NCBI GenBank assembly: GCA_013396525.1
Contig: VWYX01000906.1
Span: 1-64,000 of the forward strand
Length of the DNA: 64,000 nucleotides
Reading direction: 5' to 3'
Source: Chaetorhynchus papuensis
Taxonomy: Eukaryota; Chordata; Aves; Passeriformes; Rhipiduridae
Shown here: piece by piece, positions 24,801 through 35,620 of the stretch
How positions within the stretch are numbered: position 1 is the stretch's first letter
Layout of the letters: each line of letters begins with the position of its first letter
Notes under the pieces: model-generated
Database searches by the model: none
Told to the model about the DNA's origin: nothing
Seen by the model: the letters and a program-made list of their open reading frames with translations, nothing else
Position numbers and translations under genes: made by a program

Positions 24801-27800
24801 TCCTGTGTATACATTTCCCTCAAATCTCTAGATTTTTGTTGCATTCTTTTGCTTTATTATTGTTAAATGATTTCTATCATTTAATGTCAATTTGTCCTGT
24901 TTACTCAATGCTCTCACCAAAGGAAAATGGAAAAATGCATATGCTAAAAGAGAACCCTGGGTGCTTATCTCATTGCACAAATATTGTTTTTTTAGGCAAG
25001 TGTGGTTCTGATAGAGTCACTTATTCTGCCAACATTCTCTTCCAATTTTTCTGTTTCCCTTTTCATCTCTGTTTTTCCCTGCTCTATGCTTTGCATATTT
25101 TATTGAAAAAACAAACATACTTTGCAGTCCAAGGACTGGTTGGGATGCGTTCATGTGAGAAAACTTCAGAGTGCGTGTAGTTTATTTTTTGTGTAATTGA
25201 TTTTGTAGTAGATAGAAGTTGTGGTATAAACTAACAGGATAATGGTTTTGATCAGTTTCCAATGCTTAATTACAAGTCTGCTATAACTAATTTCCTTCGT
25301 GTGCTCACAGCTGCTATGCTTTTGTCATTGGCTTATTTTTCTTTCAAAATCTGAAAGGCATCAAGTTTTCCTGTGAAAGTCGTCTGCCCTGATTGACTCC
25401 TGCAAACGCCTCATTACCACAGTCGTTCTGCAAAGCTGTAGAGCTGCTTCGAACTTTGCATTCAAATAATTTCTCTTCTTTTTTTTCTTCTTAATTAAGG
25501 AGGGGAAAACGCTGTTTCGAAACACTCTGGCATATCTGGCATGAGACCAGTTTTCTTTACAATAGAAACAGCCTCGTGGGGAGAGCAGCAGAATTTACTG
25601 GGTTGGCTGCACCACTCATTTGTAAACAATACATATTTTGAGAGAAAGCACTAGATGATATTGGGGTGTTTGTTTGTTTTTTTGTTTTAACAGAGATACA
25701 TGAGATGGCCTCTTTAGCACTGTATTTTAATAGGAAAATCTACTTAGTGAAATCTCCACTTTTTTTTTTTGGTAACTTTTTAACTCATTAGCAGCTATGC
25801 TAATATATTAGAAAGCATAAAGGGCGGTAGTACCACACCAATATCCCGGGGAACACCTGGGCTGGAAGCAGAAGCTGGGGGCAAAACTGATAATCTTAAC
25901 TATCCCCAAATCTGACAGATGTGCAACTCTGTGTGACAGATAAAGATTAAATCAATGTTTAGTTGGTGTCTTTGGGCCTCTCTCCCATGGCAGATCAATG
26001 CAAAACTCACCCTGCTCGCTCAGTGTGGGTTATGGTTCAAGGGTCAGGCTGGGTAAACTCCACACCAGAGCAGGATTAGGCAGAATGTGGCCCATAGATG
26101 TTTCCCCCCAATTTTTTCTCAATACCATCCTGCTTTTTTGTCTTAGCCTAAGGTAGCCCCTCCCTTATTGATTCCAATGAAACCTAAATTGAGCGTATTC
26201 TCCTCTGGATCTGAATGTTCAGCTCTCATTATTGTCAGACACTCCTTAGTAAATCTTAAGGCACTTGAAATAATACAGTCAAATGAGAACTAAGACTGCT
26301 TGATGGGTTTAAGAGCCATCAGTCCTTATTTTAAAATAGGCAGCTAAATCAGGGATGGGGAGGTAACATATATCTCTATCTCCTAATGTTAATGAAGACA
26401 ACCTTTTGTATCAATGATTGCAAGCAAATGCAAATATATGTAGATTGTTTACTTAGACAAGAGATTTCATACATTGATCTCTGCATTCCTCCTTCTTCTC
26501 CTATGTTTTCACCCAGGAAGAGATACTATTGTTATTCTAGTCATCTTTCTCTTGATTTTATTATCTAACAGAGCCATAAAAATGACAAGAAAATGGATTT
26601 TTCAGACAAGAGTCTCCTGTTCCTAGTGTAATTTCACATTGAGTTACAGATACTGACAACATCAGCTAGTTTATACATTTCTCCTTTAATTGTATACCAC
26701 AGCCCCATTTTTAGTGAGGTACTCACCGCTACATAATTAAGAAAGTGTTTAAAGTGTCTGTTAGACGCTTGATGTGCAAACAATTGCAAGCATGAGGCAG
26801 CCACTGCTGGAGATGTTGTGCTGGGGTGAGCCTGACCCTTTGCAGAGCCAGGGATGCCACCTGGGTGCTGAGAGGGGCACCAAAAATGAAAAAGAGATGT
26901 GAGGGCTAGCAGAGACGAGCCCTCATGGCAAAGCCACCAGGCAGCACACATGTGTGGGAGGTTCTGTACTGGAGAGACACAGCACAGGCTTTTCGTGAGG
27001 GTCTTGCAGATCTGGGCTGGGGTTGGGGCTTTCGTCAGGGACCTTGCTCAAAACCTCACACAGCTCCTCACAATAAGCCTGATCCAGCTGAAACGCAGGT
27101 AAAAGCTGAGAGCCAAGCACGTTACCTCATGACCACAGGAGTGGTTGAAAGCTCAGAAGGAAACTGATAAACTGTCCTCATTGTCTCAGTGCTCAAGCTA
27201 TTTCGATTTTTTGAACAGGATAAAAATTCATCTCCTTCTGCTAAACAAAACCAAACACATTCACAATTTGGCATTTTCTCTGAAGGACTTTGACTAATAT
27301 TTCTGTGCTCCGCAAGGGGATTTGAATACCTCACACCCCATGGTTTTCTCTCCCTGGGGCAGCTCTGCAAATCCCAGCATAAATCAAAATAGCTAGCGGT
27401 AAACATCAATGAGCAGATTTGCCTGGTGGTCTGCTAAAGGATCCTGCCACAAGAAGGATCAGGGCAAGGCTGGGGAAGGAGGCAGCCAGGGATTTTTTGG
27501 TGCAGCTGGGTGCTGATGGATGTGGCATTTGTCAGGGTGAGGGCACAGCAGAAGGGGGCAAAAGGAGGAGAAGAAAGGTCCATCTCGAAGAATAACTGAG
27601 AAGCACCACTCCCCTGGGAAAAATATTTCTTACATAATAAATATTGTGATTGATTTGGAGTAATGCTTAACAGATGTGGACAGAATATTCTTCCCTAAAA
27701 TAAGATACTCTTAATTGAAACAATATTCCTTGAATCACTATCTGCAAATTTAAAGAACTTATTTTAGCTTAGGGATAAAATAAGCTTAAGCGATGGGAAG

Positions 27801-28039
27801 GATAGCCATCTTCCCAAAAATTTTTCAACAGCTACCTCTCATCTCTCAGAATTTTTTGTTTCATTAAGAAACTCTGCAGTCCAAAGCTGGTTTACAGGGA
27901 GCTCAAAGCTGTGGGTTGTAGTTATTTTCATAAAGGCTGTTTATTTTTTTAGCAGCTGACAATAAAAAAAGTGCTAGTTTTTTTCATAGGCAAAGCAAAG
28001 GATTAACCGGGAGAGGAACACTAATAAATTTCTTTCCTT
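18806..28039. other. Non-coding unique sequence, about 9 kb
   Basis: I see no gene. The longest frame is 137 codons at 24767-25180 on the plus strand. It is rich in Phe/Leu/Cys from T-rich DNA and has no domain or splice context. The part from about 24010 to 24590 is moderately CpG-enriched (about a dozen CpGs) but lacks a clear promoter. An A/G run lies at 21582-21620. A short stretch near 26150-26230 faintly resembles an ancient amniote repeat. Confidence 0.5.
21582..21620 (+). repeat. A-rich purine tract
   Basis: Thirty-nine bases, almost all A with single G interruptions. No retroposon body or target duplication is recognisable beside it. Confidence 0.85.
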
Positions 28040-28340
28040 AAGGAAAGAGCCAGCAGAGCTGCGGCTTCAATTTGATTTAGCCGAACGCCATTGCCCCTTT
28101 CTTCAAAATGCCCTGCACCCCCACCAGCTGGTATCACAAGGAGCATCGTTTGCAGGGAAAATCACATGCAGAATCATATCTACAACTGGCTTGCATAATT
28201 ACTCCATGTTTTCTCCAGAAGGGATCATCCTGTGGCAATAATTATGTCAAAAATGTGCCCTGAAGAACAATATTTCAGGCAACTGCAGCCATCAGGCAAA
28301 TATGCTGTATAATTATGTTATTTTTCCCCTCTGAAAGCTC
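28040..28340. other. Possible conserved non-coding element
   Basis: AT-rich but non-repetitive DNA with several homeobox/POU-like cores, including GCATAATTAC, GCAATAATTATG and TATAATTATG. It has no open frame of note. Such composition is common in vertebrate developmental enhancers. Conservation itself cannot be seen from one sequence. Confidence 0.22.
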
Positions 28341-31219
28341 TCACTCATATTTGTATCTTGCCTGCCTAAGACCTCCTCCAAGGGAAGCAGCAGATTGTTT
28401 GTGAGGAGAGCACATCTATCAAAGCAGGGACGGTGAAGCCGTCCTGGCCAGGCTCTCACAGCAGCCCCTGGCAGGTCTGGCTCAGATGCAGAGCTATGCT
28501 CGGACTTTGCCCCGAGCAAAAGATGCCACCTCTAATATACAGAACTGTCATGAATTTGTTTTTTGTCATAAATGAAGCATGGGTCTGTGCTTTAATTTTC
28601 CTCACTGCCCTCTGTCAGGTAATAACCATAAATATTGTCCTGAATCATTAAGCCACAACCTGAAATGTGATCCTGCCCAGTTCCCAATCAGACAGCCATC
28701 TGGAAGATGAAAGAAGTCTATTTTCGTTTTAGAATGATCCAGACTCTAATTTGTAGTAACAGTCTTAACAGGCTGTTTCGGAGACATTAACCAGAGGCTG
28801 GTGGTGGCTGCTCAAGGAGGGGGCATTGTGTGTGCAGCCTAAGGCATGTGTGGCAGGCAAAATACCCTGTCACTGCTCTGAGCCTGCAGCCTCTGTGGCT
28901 CTTTATTCCAGCCCCCTGTTTCTAAATGGGCACAGGTTTGTGCATGCAGGGTGACTGGAAATATGCAGCGTCGTAAAAAATGCCAACACATTTGTAGGAG
29001 ACAGAAAATAGTGTTTCCACAGAGCTAACAGTGGTACCACAGGTCGTATAAATGCCTCCTATCTTAGGGTTAATTCCATGCTGAAAGCAAATATTTTTTC
29101 TATGTATAAAAATGTATTTATACATACATATATCTTACAATTTTCTGGCTACTGAAAAAAGTGTTTTCACCATCAAAGGGCTCTTTTATTGCAAGAGCAA
29201 AATTATTTTTCCTCTGTTAAAGGCAAAGACAAAAAGTAATCAAGTGATTATGTGGCTGAGCAAAAGCACTGTCAATCACGGTCTTCTCATTACATATCTG
29301 AAACCACTATCCCCTCCTGACCCATGATACCTTTCCTTAGTTAAGGACATCAAAGACCGGCTGTCCTGTGACTGCCCAGAATGAAATGGGAAGCATGTGC
29401 ATTGGCTCTCCCTGCCGAGACCCAGGAATGCTGCATTTCTCTGCTCCCCTGACAGCTGCAGTCTCAGGGGTTTCTGAGCAAACCCCACCAGGACTCGATT
29501 TTCCCACGTGTGGAATTAGGATGATGCAGTTGTTTGGGAGCACGGTGGGTGCACTAATATATGTGTGCCATTCTGTGATTAGTGTCTTAAACTTAAGCCA
29601 TATTAGATGATTTCAGTACAAAACACTAAAAGGCTACAGCCTTAACCCTGAAAGTCAGATAGTTTCACCATAGCTCTTTTTGTCCTTTCTCCTTAGATCT
29701 CCACAGCTGTTTCTCCCTCATTCTTAAACAGGGCTGAAAGCACCATGAGGAGTGCATCCTCATCCTCACGCCTTTGCTCCTGCAAACTTGCCAATTAAAG
29801 ATGGGTGTTTAGGCAGGGAAATGTGAGTGCATCCAACAGCAGCCATCCTTCAAGCAGAAATTCAGAGCGGTGACCATTTGGCTGAGTTTCCTGTTTTCCT
29901 TGATGTTTTATCATCCTGGGTTATGTTTCCTTTAAGGCTTACAGAAAGCATTTGCTATAACAGATGTGTGTATCTAAATGAGCTTAGCCCAGAGATTTGG
30001 CAATGACCGCACAGGGGTCTCTTACAGGTAGAGATAACTGAATTAGCATCCTTCTGAATAAGCCCTTCTATTTTTCTCAACTGCTGTGAGTTAGAAATGG
30101 TGCAGAGAGTAGATAAGGAGAAAAATAAATGCTGTTTGCCTTCATCTCTGCACTGCAGATGCGTGCTAAAGCAGGACTATTTTCTAGCAGGTAGGACTGA
30201 AGCGTGTCTTGCACAGGGAAGAGAACAGGGAGGGTAAAATAAGGATTTCATCTTCTGAATGTTGCTGCTGAGGAAGAGCTATACCCTGCTGTATGTTCTG
30301 CATCCCCCAAACCAGCTTCAGCTACTGTGAGTGCCCCATTACCCAATGTGGGTGATTCTTTGAAGCCTTTATGCCCTCTGGGGTGACATTTCCCTTGTGC
30401 ACACCATCATATGCATTGGTCTCATGTACATTTCCTATCAGACTGCTGAAATATTGGTGTTTTCATCTAAATTTCACAATTTAGAAGGAAGTAAAAGACA
30501 CTCTGGGTGCATTTCCCCATGTATCACTGCGTGAGGCTTGCTGCAGCTATTATTTGCATCCCAGCAAGGCATTAGCTGGGGTCAGTCTCTGCTGCTCAGA
30601 GCTGCATGTGGCAAATGGAAATCCCCACTCTGGACCTGATACATTAACAGACAAAACAGTCACATAGCAGGGGAAAGGAAATTCTCAGCCCAGTTCCCAC
30701 TCTCCTGATCACAAAATGATCACTGGAAGAGTGAAGTCCTGGATGTACTGGCACCAGAAGAGTTGTTCATCCTGACTTCCACAGGACTTATATTCAACCA
30801 TGGAGGTGAGGAGGTCTGTGGAAAAGCCAGATTTGGACCCCTATTTCTATGACCAAGACACTATTTTTCCTTCTCCATTGCAAAGAAAACCTGTCTAAGT
30901 AGCAGCCACCAAAAATCCAGCAGGAGCACAAAGCTCTGAAAACTTTGCTAACATTGTCTTTCCAAAAATATGTAAAGGAAGCTCTTGTTCGTTATTTTTA
31001 AATGTGAAAGCATCTGCACTGTACTATTGCAGTGCAATGGACTGAAAATAAAATCACAAGCATGATTTGGCATATCATACCATGCCTATTGAAAAATGTC
31101 CACTGCAGCCCTCTGAAATTTTTTGTTAAGTTTTTTATTTTGCTTTTTTAAAAGTCACATAAAATTCGGACAAAGCACAGTTGTGAAAATAGGGAGCATG
31201 CTGGGTCTTTCTACATTCC
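28341..31219. other. Non-coding unique sequence
   Basis: No gene or clear repeat. Frames near 29276-29610 overlap on both strands and look like chance. Confidence 0.5.
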
Positions 31220-31520
31220 ACGGCTGTAATAATGAAGCCATTAAATTACTAGGTCAGAGGCCCCAATTCGCAAAGAAATAATACCAGTTTATTATTTCTA
31301 ATCTTATTAAGTTAGAAAATTGTCTCGAGATGTAACATCAACCTGTAATGGCTGAAGTATTGATTATATTAACCCAATGCTCATGGATAATTCAAAGAGC
31401 CTGATTTCATCTAATTTCTGTAATTTTTAAAAGAGTCCAGCCCAATTTTTTATGGCAAACTAATCTAGAATTATTTCTATAAATAATGAAAATGTATTAT
31501 AGGATTTGCCAGGAGTAAGC
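31220..31520. other. Possible conserved non-coding element
   Basis: Dense TAAT/ATTA cores (GCCATTAAATTAC, CTTATTAAGTTAG, GTAATGGC, GATTATATTAACCC), no open frame and no repeat. This resembles homeodomain-rich enhancer DNA. The call rests on composition only. Confidence 0.25.
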
Positions 31521-32030
31521 CAATAAAACATTCTGTGTGATGGCTGGAGGAGTGGGGTTTTAATCCCTTTCTTCTTAATCTTTCTTGAATCATGAATCTT
31601 CTGAATCTTCTTTTTTTCTTTTTTTTTCTTTTTGTTTTCTCCTTTTTTAGTCTTCCATTGTTGTCTCCTTTGGCAATATATTCCTGCATATTACAGAAAT
31701 ATCCATGGACTTGCTTTATTCACCTTCTAACTGAAATTGATGGGTCCTTTGAAGATTTTACCTAGATAAATATAACAAACAATACCATTTCAGCTCTGAC
31801 AAACTCACTCTTCCCCAGTTTTGTACCACAGCTACATTAGCAAGGGAAATGGTGTAAAACTCCATGTCACTCGCTTCCCAGAAAAAAAAAAATCAAACTA
31901 TTTTAATTTGCTTTAAAAAAGCAAAAAGTAAAAAACTTTAATAAGTTTTTAAGAAATATATCGTAGTGTTTGTGTGTGCACAAGTGATGCATATACCCTT
32001 ACAGTCACAGGCACACCTGGATGTGGTTCA
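31521..32030. other. Unique sequence with polypyrimidine run
   Basis: No gene. A T/C-rich tract lies at about 31608-31649. Nearby TTCTTGAATC and CTTCTGAATC stretches look like a degenerate local duplication. Confidence 0.55.
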
Positions 32031-32094
32031 AGGTCCATTAAGCTCAATGGGAATCTTTCCATTACTTCATTAGGCTTTGGATCGAGCCTTGGGG
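32031..32094 (+). repeat. Ancient amniote palindromic repeat fragment
   Basis: The segment reads CCATTAAGCTCAATGGGA, a short spacer, TCCATTACTTCATTAGG and then CTTTGGATCGAGCCTTGGGG. The first two parts are imperfect inverted repeats of each other. The whole follows the well-known amniote pattern 'cccattgacttcaatggg ... ggctttggatcaggccc' found in old MITE-like or DNA-transposon-like repeats. The family name is uncertain. Confidence 0.55.
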
Positions 32095-32339
32095 GGTTGG
32101 TTGATTTTAAACACACATTTTCTAAGGTTGTTTCTGATCTTTCCCACTGACCTCGCTCTGCACCACTTCCCCAGTTTCCATCCAGGAACCCCAGCTTGAG
32201 AAAAGCTGTGTTTGGGGATTTTTCCGTGCCTCCTTTTCTGCCTCCATCCCTGTGGCTTTTCTATCAAAGCAGTACATGCATTAAGAAAATTAATGTGACT
32301 GAAGTTACTGAACCAACCTGAAGGCTAGTTCACTCAAAA

Positions 32340-32630
32340 ATATTTCCTATAAGGATATTTATTAGCTCAGAAGACATGTGTGGGCAGAGCATGTTATTTA
32401 GTGACCTGTAATGCCCAAATAATGATCACAATAAATCAGTACTCATTACTATGTAAGGGAGGTCTGGATCGAGTGACTCAGTAGGTAATGAGGTCTAATT
32501 TAGTGCCATGGTATTATTTTACAGAGTATTTGGGGCAGGGGGCAGGGAAGCAGGGGCTGAAGGGGGTCTAATTACCTTGGATTTCTCGTGTGATGATGAG
32601 CCTCTAACTTTGGCCAGCTGCTTCAGCAGG
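32340..32630. other. Possible conserved non-coding element
   Basis: Non-repetitive DNA with many TAAT cores (CAAATAATGATCACAATAAA, AGGTAATGAGG, GTCTAATTTAG, GTCTAATTACC), leading directly into the hairpin at 32631. No open frame is present. This looks like regulatory DNA by composition. Confidence 0.28.
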
Positions 32631-32715
32631 GTGTTAGAGGTCAGGCCTTTAATTGCTATTGGCTGCATTTGGCTACATTAAGTAAATAAATATTTAAGGT
32701 CTGGACCTCTAACAC
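32631..32715 (+). ncRNA. Hairpin, possible small-RNA precursor
   Basis: The arm starting GTGTTAGAGGTC (32631-32642) pairs perfectly with GACCTCTAACAC (32704-32715). After a one-base bulge (32703) pairing continues for seven more pairs, including one G.U wobble at 32645/32700. A mismatch and three pairs follow, for about 22 pairs in all. The apical loop is about 38 nt. The size, small bulge and wobble suit a microRNA-like precursor from the + strand; on the minus strand the wobble becomes an A.C mismatch. I recognise no known microRNA in it. Alternatives are a cruciform-forming regulatory site or a decayed palindromic transposon. Confidence 0.35.
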
Positions 32716-33950
32716 TGGGTTAAATGGAGCAAGACTGGGGCTAAAATCAATATAATGGGATATAGGGAGGGGGTGAAAAGAGCATTACGATAGAAGATAA
32801 AGAATCGAAGTCTTCCTTGATGAATAGGTGAGGGGTTGGTTTAGGTGCCGGCCTTGGTGGCAGGGACCAGCACAATCCATGGCATTCAGGCTAAAGGCCC
32901 CAGTGCCTTGATTTTTCAGCTCTTACTTCGAGCTGAGACCCCAGAGGCATTCGTCCTTCTCTCCTCTCACCTGCTGCTGGGCTGGGACCATTCCCTCTAA
33001 CATCAGTGGGCATCCCTCGGTTATCCACAGGGAAGAAAAGATGCACTACTGGGGACACAGAAGGGGGGAATCCCAAGGTTCATGCCCACCAGATTTTGGT
33101 ACAGTCTGCAGGCACCAGACCCCAGAAGCAGGCTCCTTTATAATGCACATGTGCATCCCAGGAGCAAGATAGTCCTCATGTAAGTACAAGTTCTGCAACC
33201 TACTACTCCCTGCCTCCAGGTTTTTAGCCCTGTCTGAGGTTTTGCTGTACATCAACTACCAAAATTAGTAGTAAGCATTAGGTGCTGAGCTTGCCATTCG
33301 CAGGGTTCCTAGGTGAAGTTCTTAGAATTGAAATCTCTTAGAAGTTAGTTACTCCGTCTTCTGGAACAGCCTCGAGTGATTCCTGTTCTGGGAATTCACA
33401 AAAGCAAAGCTGAGTTCTTGCAAGTTGTGAGTCCTTGAATTTCAGGGATATATGGGGCTTTCAGTGTCACATGGGGATCCAGACCCCAAGAGCGAGGCAG
33501 TGGGTTCAGCCTATCTCCTTGGTATAACAGTTCAGGAATAGAATGATATATTCTTTAGCATGCATGAAGCCAAATCATCATCCACAGAAATGCATACTCC
33601 TTCTGGTAGAGACTGTGCCAGCTCATCTCCAAGGCTCTGCTTATACCTGTTATGTCTGGATGTTAGGAACAGATGAGGCTCATGGGAGACATCAGCATAA
33701 ATCCTGCCTGGAAGATTCAAGTGGAAACTAAAACTTTTTCTCACTCTAATACTCAAAGGAGAAAAGAAATGTTTTCAAAAATGATTCTACATCCCAGCTT
33801 TCACTCCTTTTTGCTGTCTTTCTCTCTCCAGCCAGACAGAGTGAGAAGTGGGGAGTTGCTCAGTAACTTCAGTCCCACTCTGCTTCAAGACCGAGACTCG
33901 TCAGATGACTTTGAACAGATGCAACAGAAAATCCCTATTTCAGAAATGTG
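32716..33950. other. Non-coding unique sequence
   Basis: No gene. AT-rich up to about 32820, then more GC-rich. Frames near 32891-33255 and 33532-33951 have no domain. Confidence 0.5.
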
Positions 33951-34038
33951 AGAAGGGCAAAGGAAAGAAGAAAAGAAAGGAAGAAGTAAAGAAAGAAAGA
34001 AAGAAGGAAGGAAATAAGGAAAGAAAGAAGAGAAGTCC
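33951..34038 (+). repeat. GAAA/GGAA purine microsatellite
   Basis: About 88 bases of nearly pure purine (GAAA, GGAA and AAGAAG units). The lysine/glutamate-rich frame across it is a by-product of the repeat. Confidence 0.9.
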
Positions 34039-35159
34039 AGAGAGTGATGTGATGTGTGAAGAACTCAGGGAGAAAAAACAGCAAGAGCTATGAAGCAGCT
34101 ACCAGTGTGTGCAGAACAGTCTAGTGCTGCTGCATATTTCAGAGTAGAGCCTTTCCTCTACAGAGGGCATCATTTAAGATGGGAAGAAGAGCAGACAGAG
34201 ACTAGGCTGTCTGTCCATGAGCTTTCCTGTCACTAGTTGAGGTGAGTGTGCAGGTTAACACCGTGTGCTGCACAAGGCACGGTTCAACCAACACGCTCTT
34301 CACACCCTGTCCAAGGAACATCACTAGAGATCCCCAAAGAAGAGCTTCCTACTTAGCAACTGTCCTCTGATTTCCTAAGAAAATGACATCTGTGCAATGA
34401 TGCACATTACCAGAGTGTCCATGTGTCAGCTCCTTCTCTCTCCTCTCCCTCCATGAACTTAGTGACTGATTTAACCAAATTCTACAGAGCTGTAGGGGTC
34501 TCAAATACACAAAATTCTGCAAATTTCATTAAATACTCGGCCACGCAGAGGAGACAGGTCCAAATGGTTCCCATGCTGGCAGAAAGGCTGCAAAGTGACC
34601 ACTCAAATTCACAGGTACAAGATATTAGCAAATGCACAGGGAGAACACTACTATGAATTCCCCAACCATAACTAAAGAGAAACTTATTGGCTTCTTGGAC
34701 AGCAAGGTCTCCAAACACAAACTACAGAGACACTGAAAAACAGATTTCATGGAGCTTACTATTTAGAATTCTAGTACTTTATTTTCACATGTATATTCCA
34801 AGGACCCTACAGAACAAATTAAGAAATCCCAGAGAGATTGAGGCAGTGAGCAGATTCCAGGATGCAGATAATATACAGAGGATTTTTATTCTAGCTTCCT
34901 TTCCCTTCCTTGGCCTCTGAGTCCTCCCTCTGCTCTTTTGCAGGTTATCTGAGTGCTGATAACTCTCAAAGGTTGCAGGTAATAGGAAGGCCATGTGTGT
35001 GATAATGCAGTGTTATTTTTGGCTTGCTCTCCCTCGCATTTTTGTTTCTGAATAAAAGGGGCTCCTTTGTTCTAGGTGTGGGCACAGGCTGAAGTGGAAT
35101 ACCCAAAGGTCTGGATGTCTTTTTGACATGTCCAGTCAGCACTGATTTCTTACTGTCTG
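34039..35159. other. Non-coding unique sequence
   Basis: No gene or repeat recognised. Confidence 0.5.
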
Positions 35160-35620
35160 GAGGCCTTTGACACAGCAATCCATTATTTCTTGGTTTAATT
35201 CTTTATGCACGGCTTTTCATATTGATTACCTAACATCATTAGTTTTGGTCATTCCGTACAAGAGACAATGGAAAGATCAATTTTAACCATATGAGCTAAA
35301 GGAACTTACTCTTAAAGCATCCAGGGACTGGAATCATTTATCTTCTGCTCTCTGAATCATAAATCTTTTACAAGTGCAGCATTAGATTCATTGTTTGCTA
35401 CAGCCGCATGTGATGTAGTCGGGGATCATTGTAGAAGTGTCCTACATTGCAGTGTGAGGCTGTACCCATAAAGCATATTAATGTACAGTATTGTCATGGA
35501 AATTGTCACAATCTGCTGCAGAGGGCATGGTTTTCACAAGGGCTGTGCAAATCATCAATTGTTTTTAATTTGGTGGCTGAACTGTGAAGAGAGAATTTGT
35601 TTCCTTTAGACCCAGGATGA
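35160..35620. other. Possible conserved non-coding element
   Basis: Non-repetitive AT-rich DNA with spaced motifs such as GATTACCTAACATCATTAG, CATATTAATGTACAG and CAAATCATCAATTG, and no significant open frame. It resembles a developmental enhancer by composition only. Confidence 0.25.

Noticed and set aside
24767..25180. 137-codon plus-strand frame, Phe/Leu/Cys rich
   Set aside because: Produced by T-rich DNA. No signal-peptide or membrane-protein pattern extends consistently, and there is no exon context.
33961..34093. Lysine/glutamate-rich frame across the purine tract
   Set aside because: It is a translation of a GAAA/GGAA microsatellite, not a protein gene.
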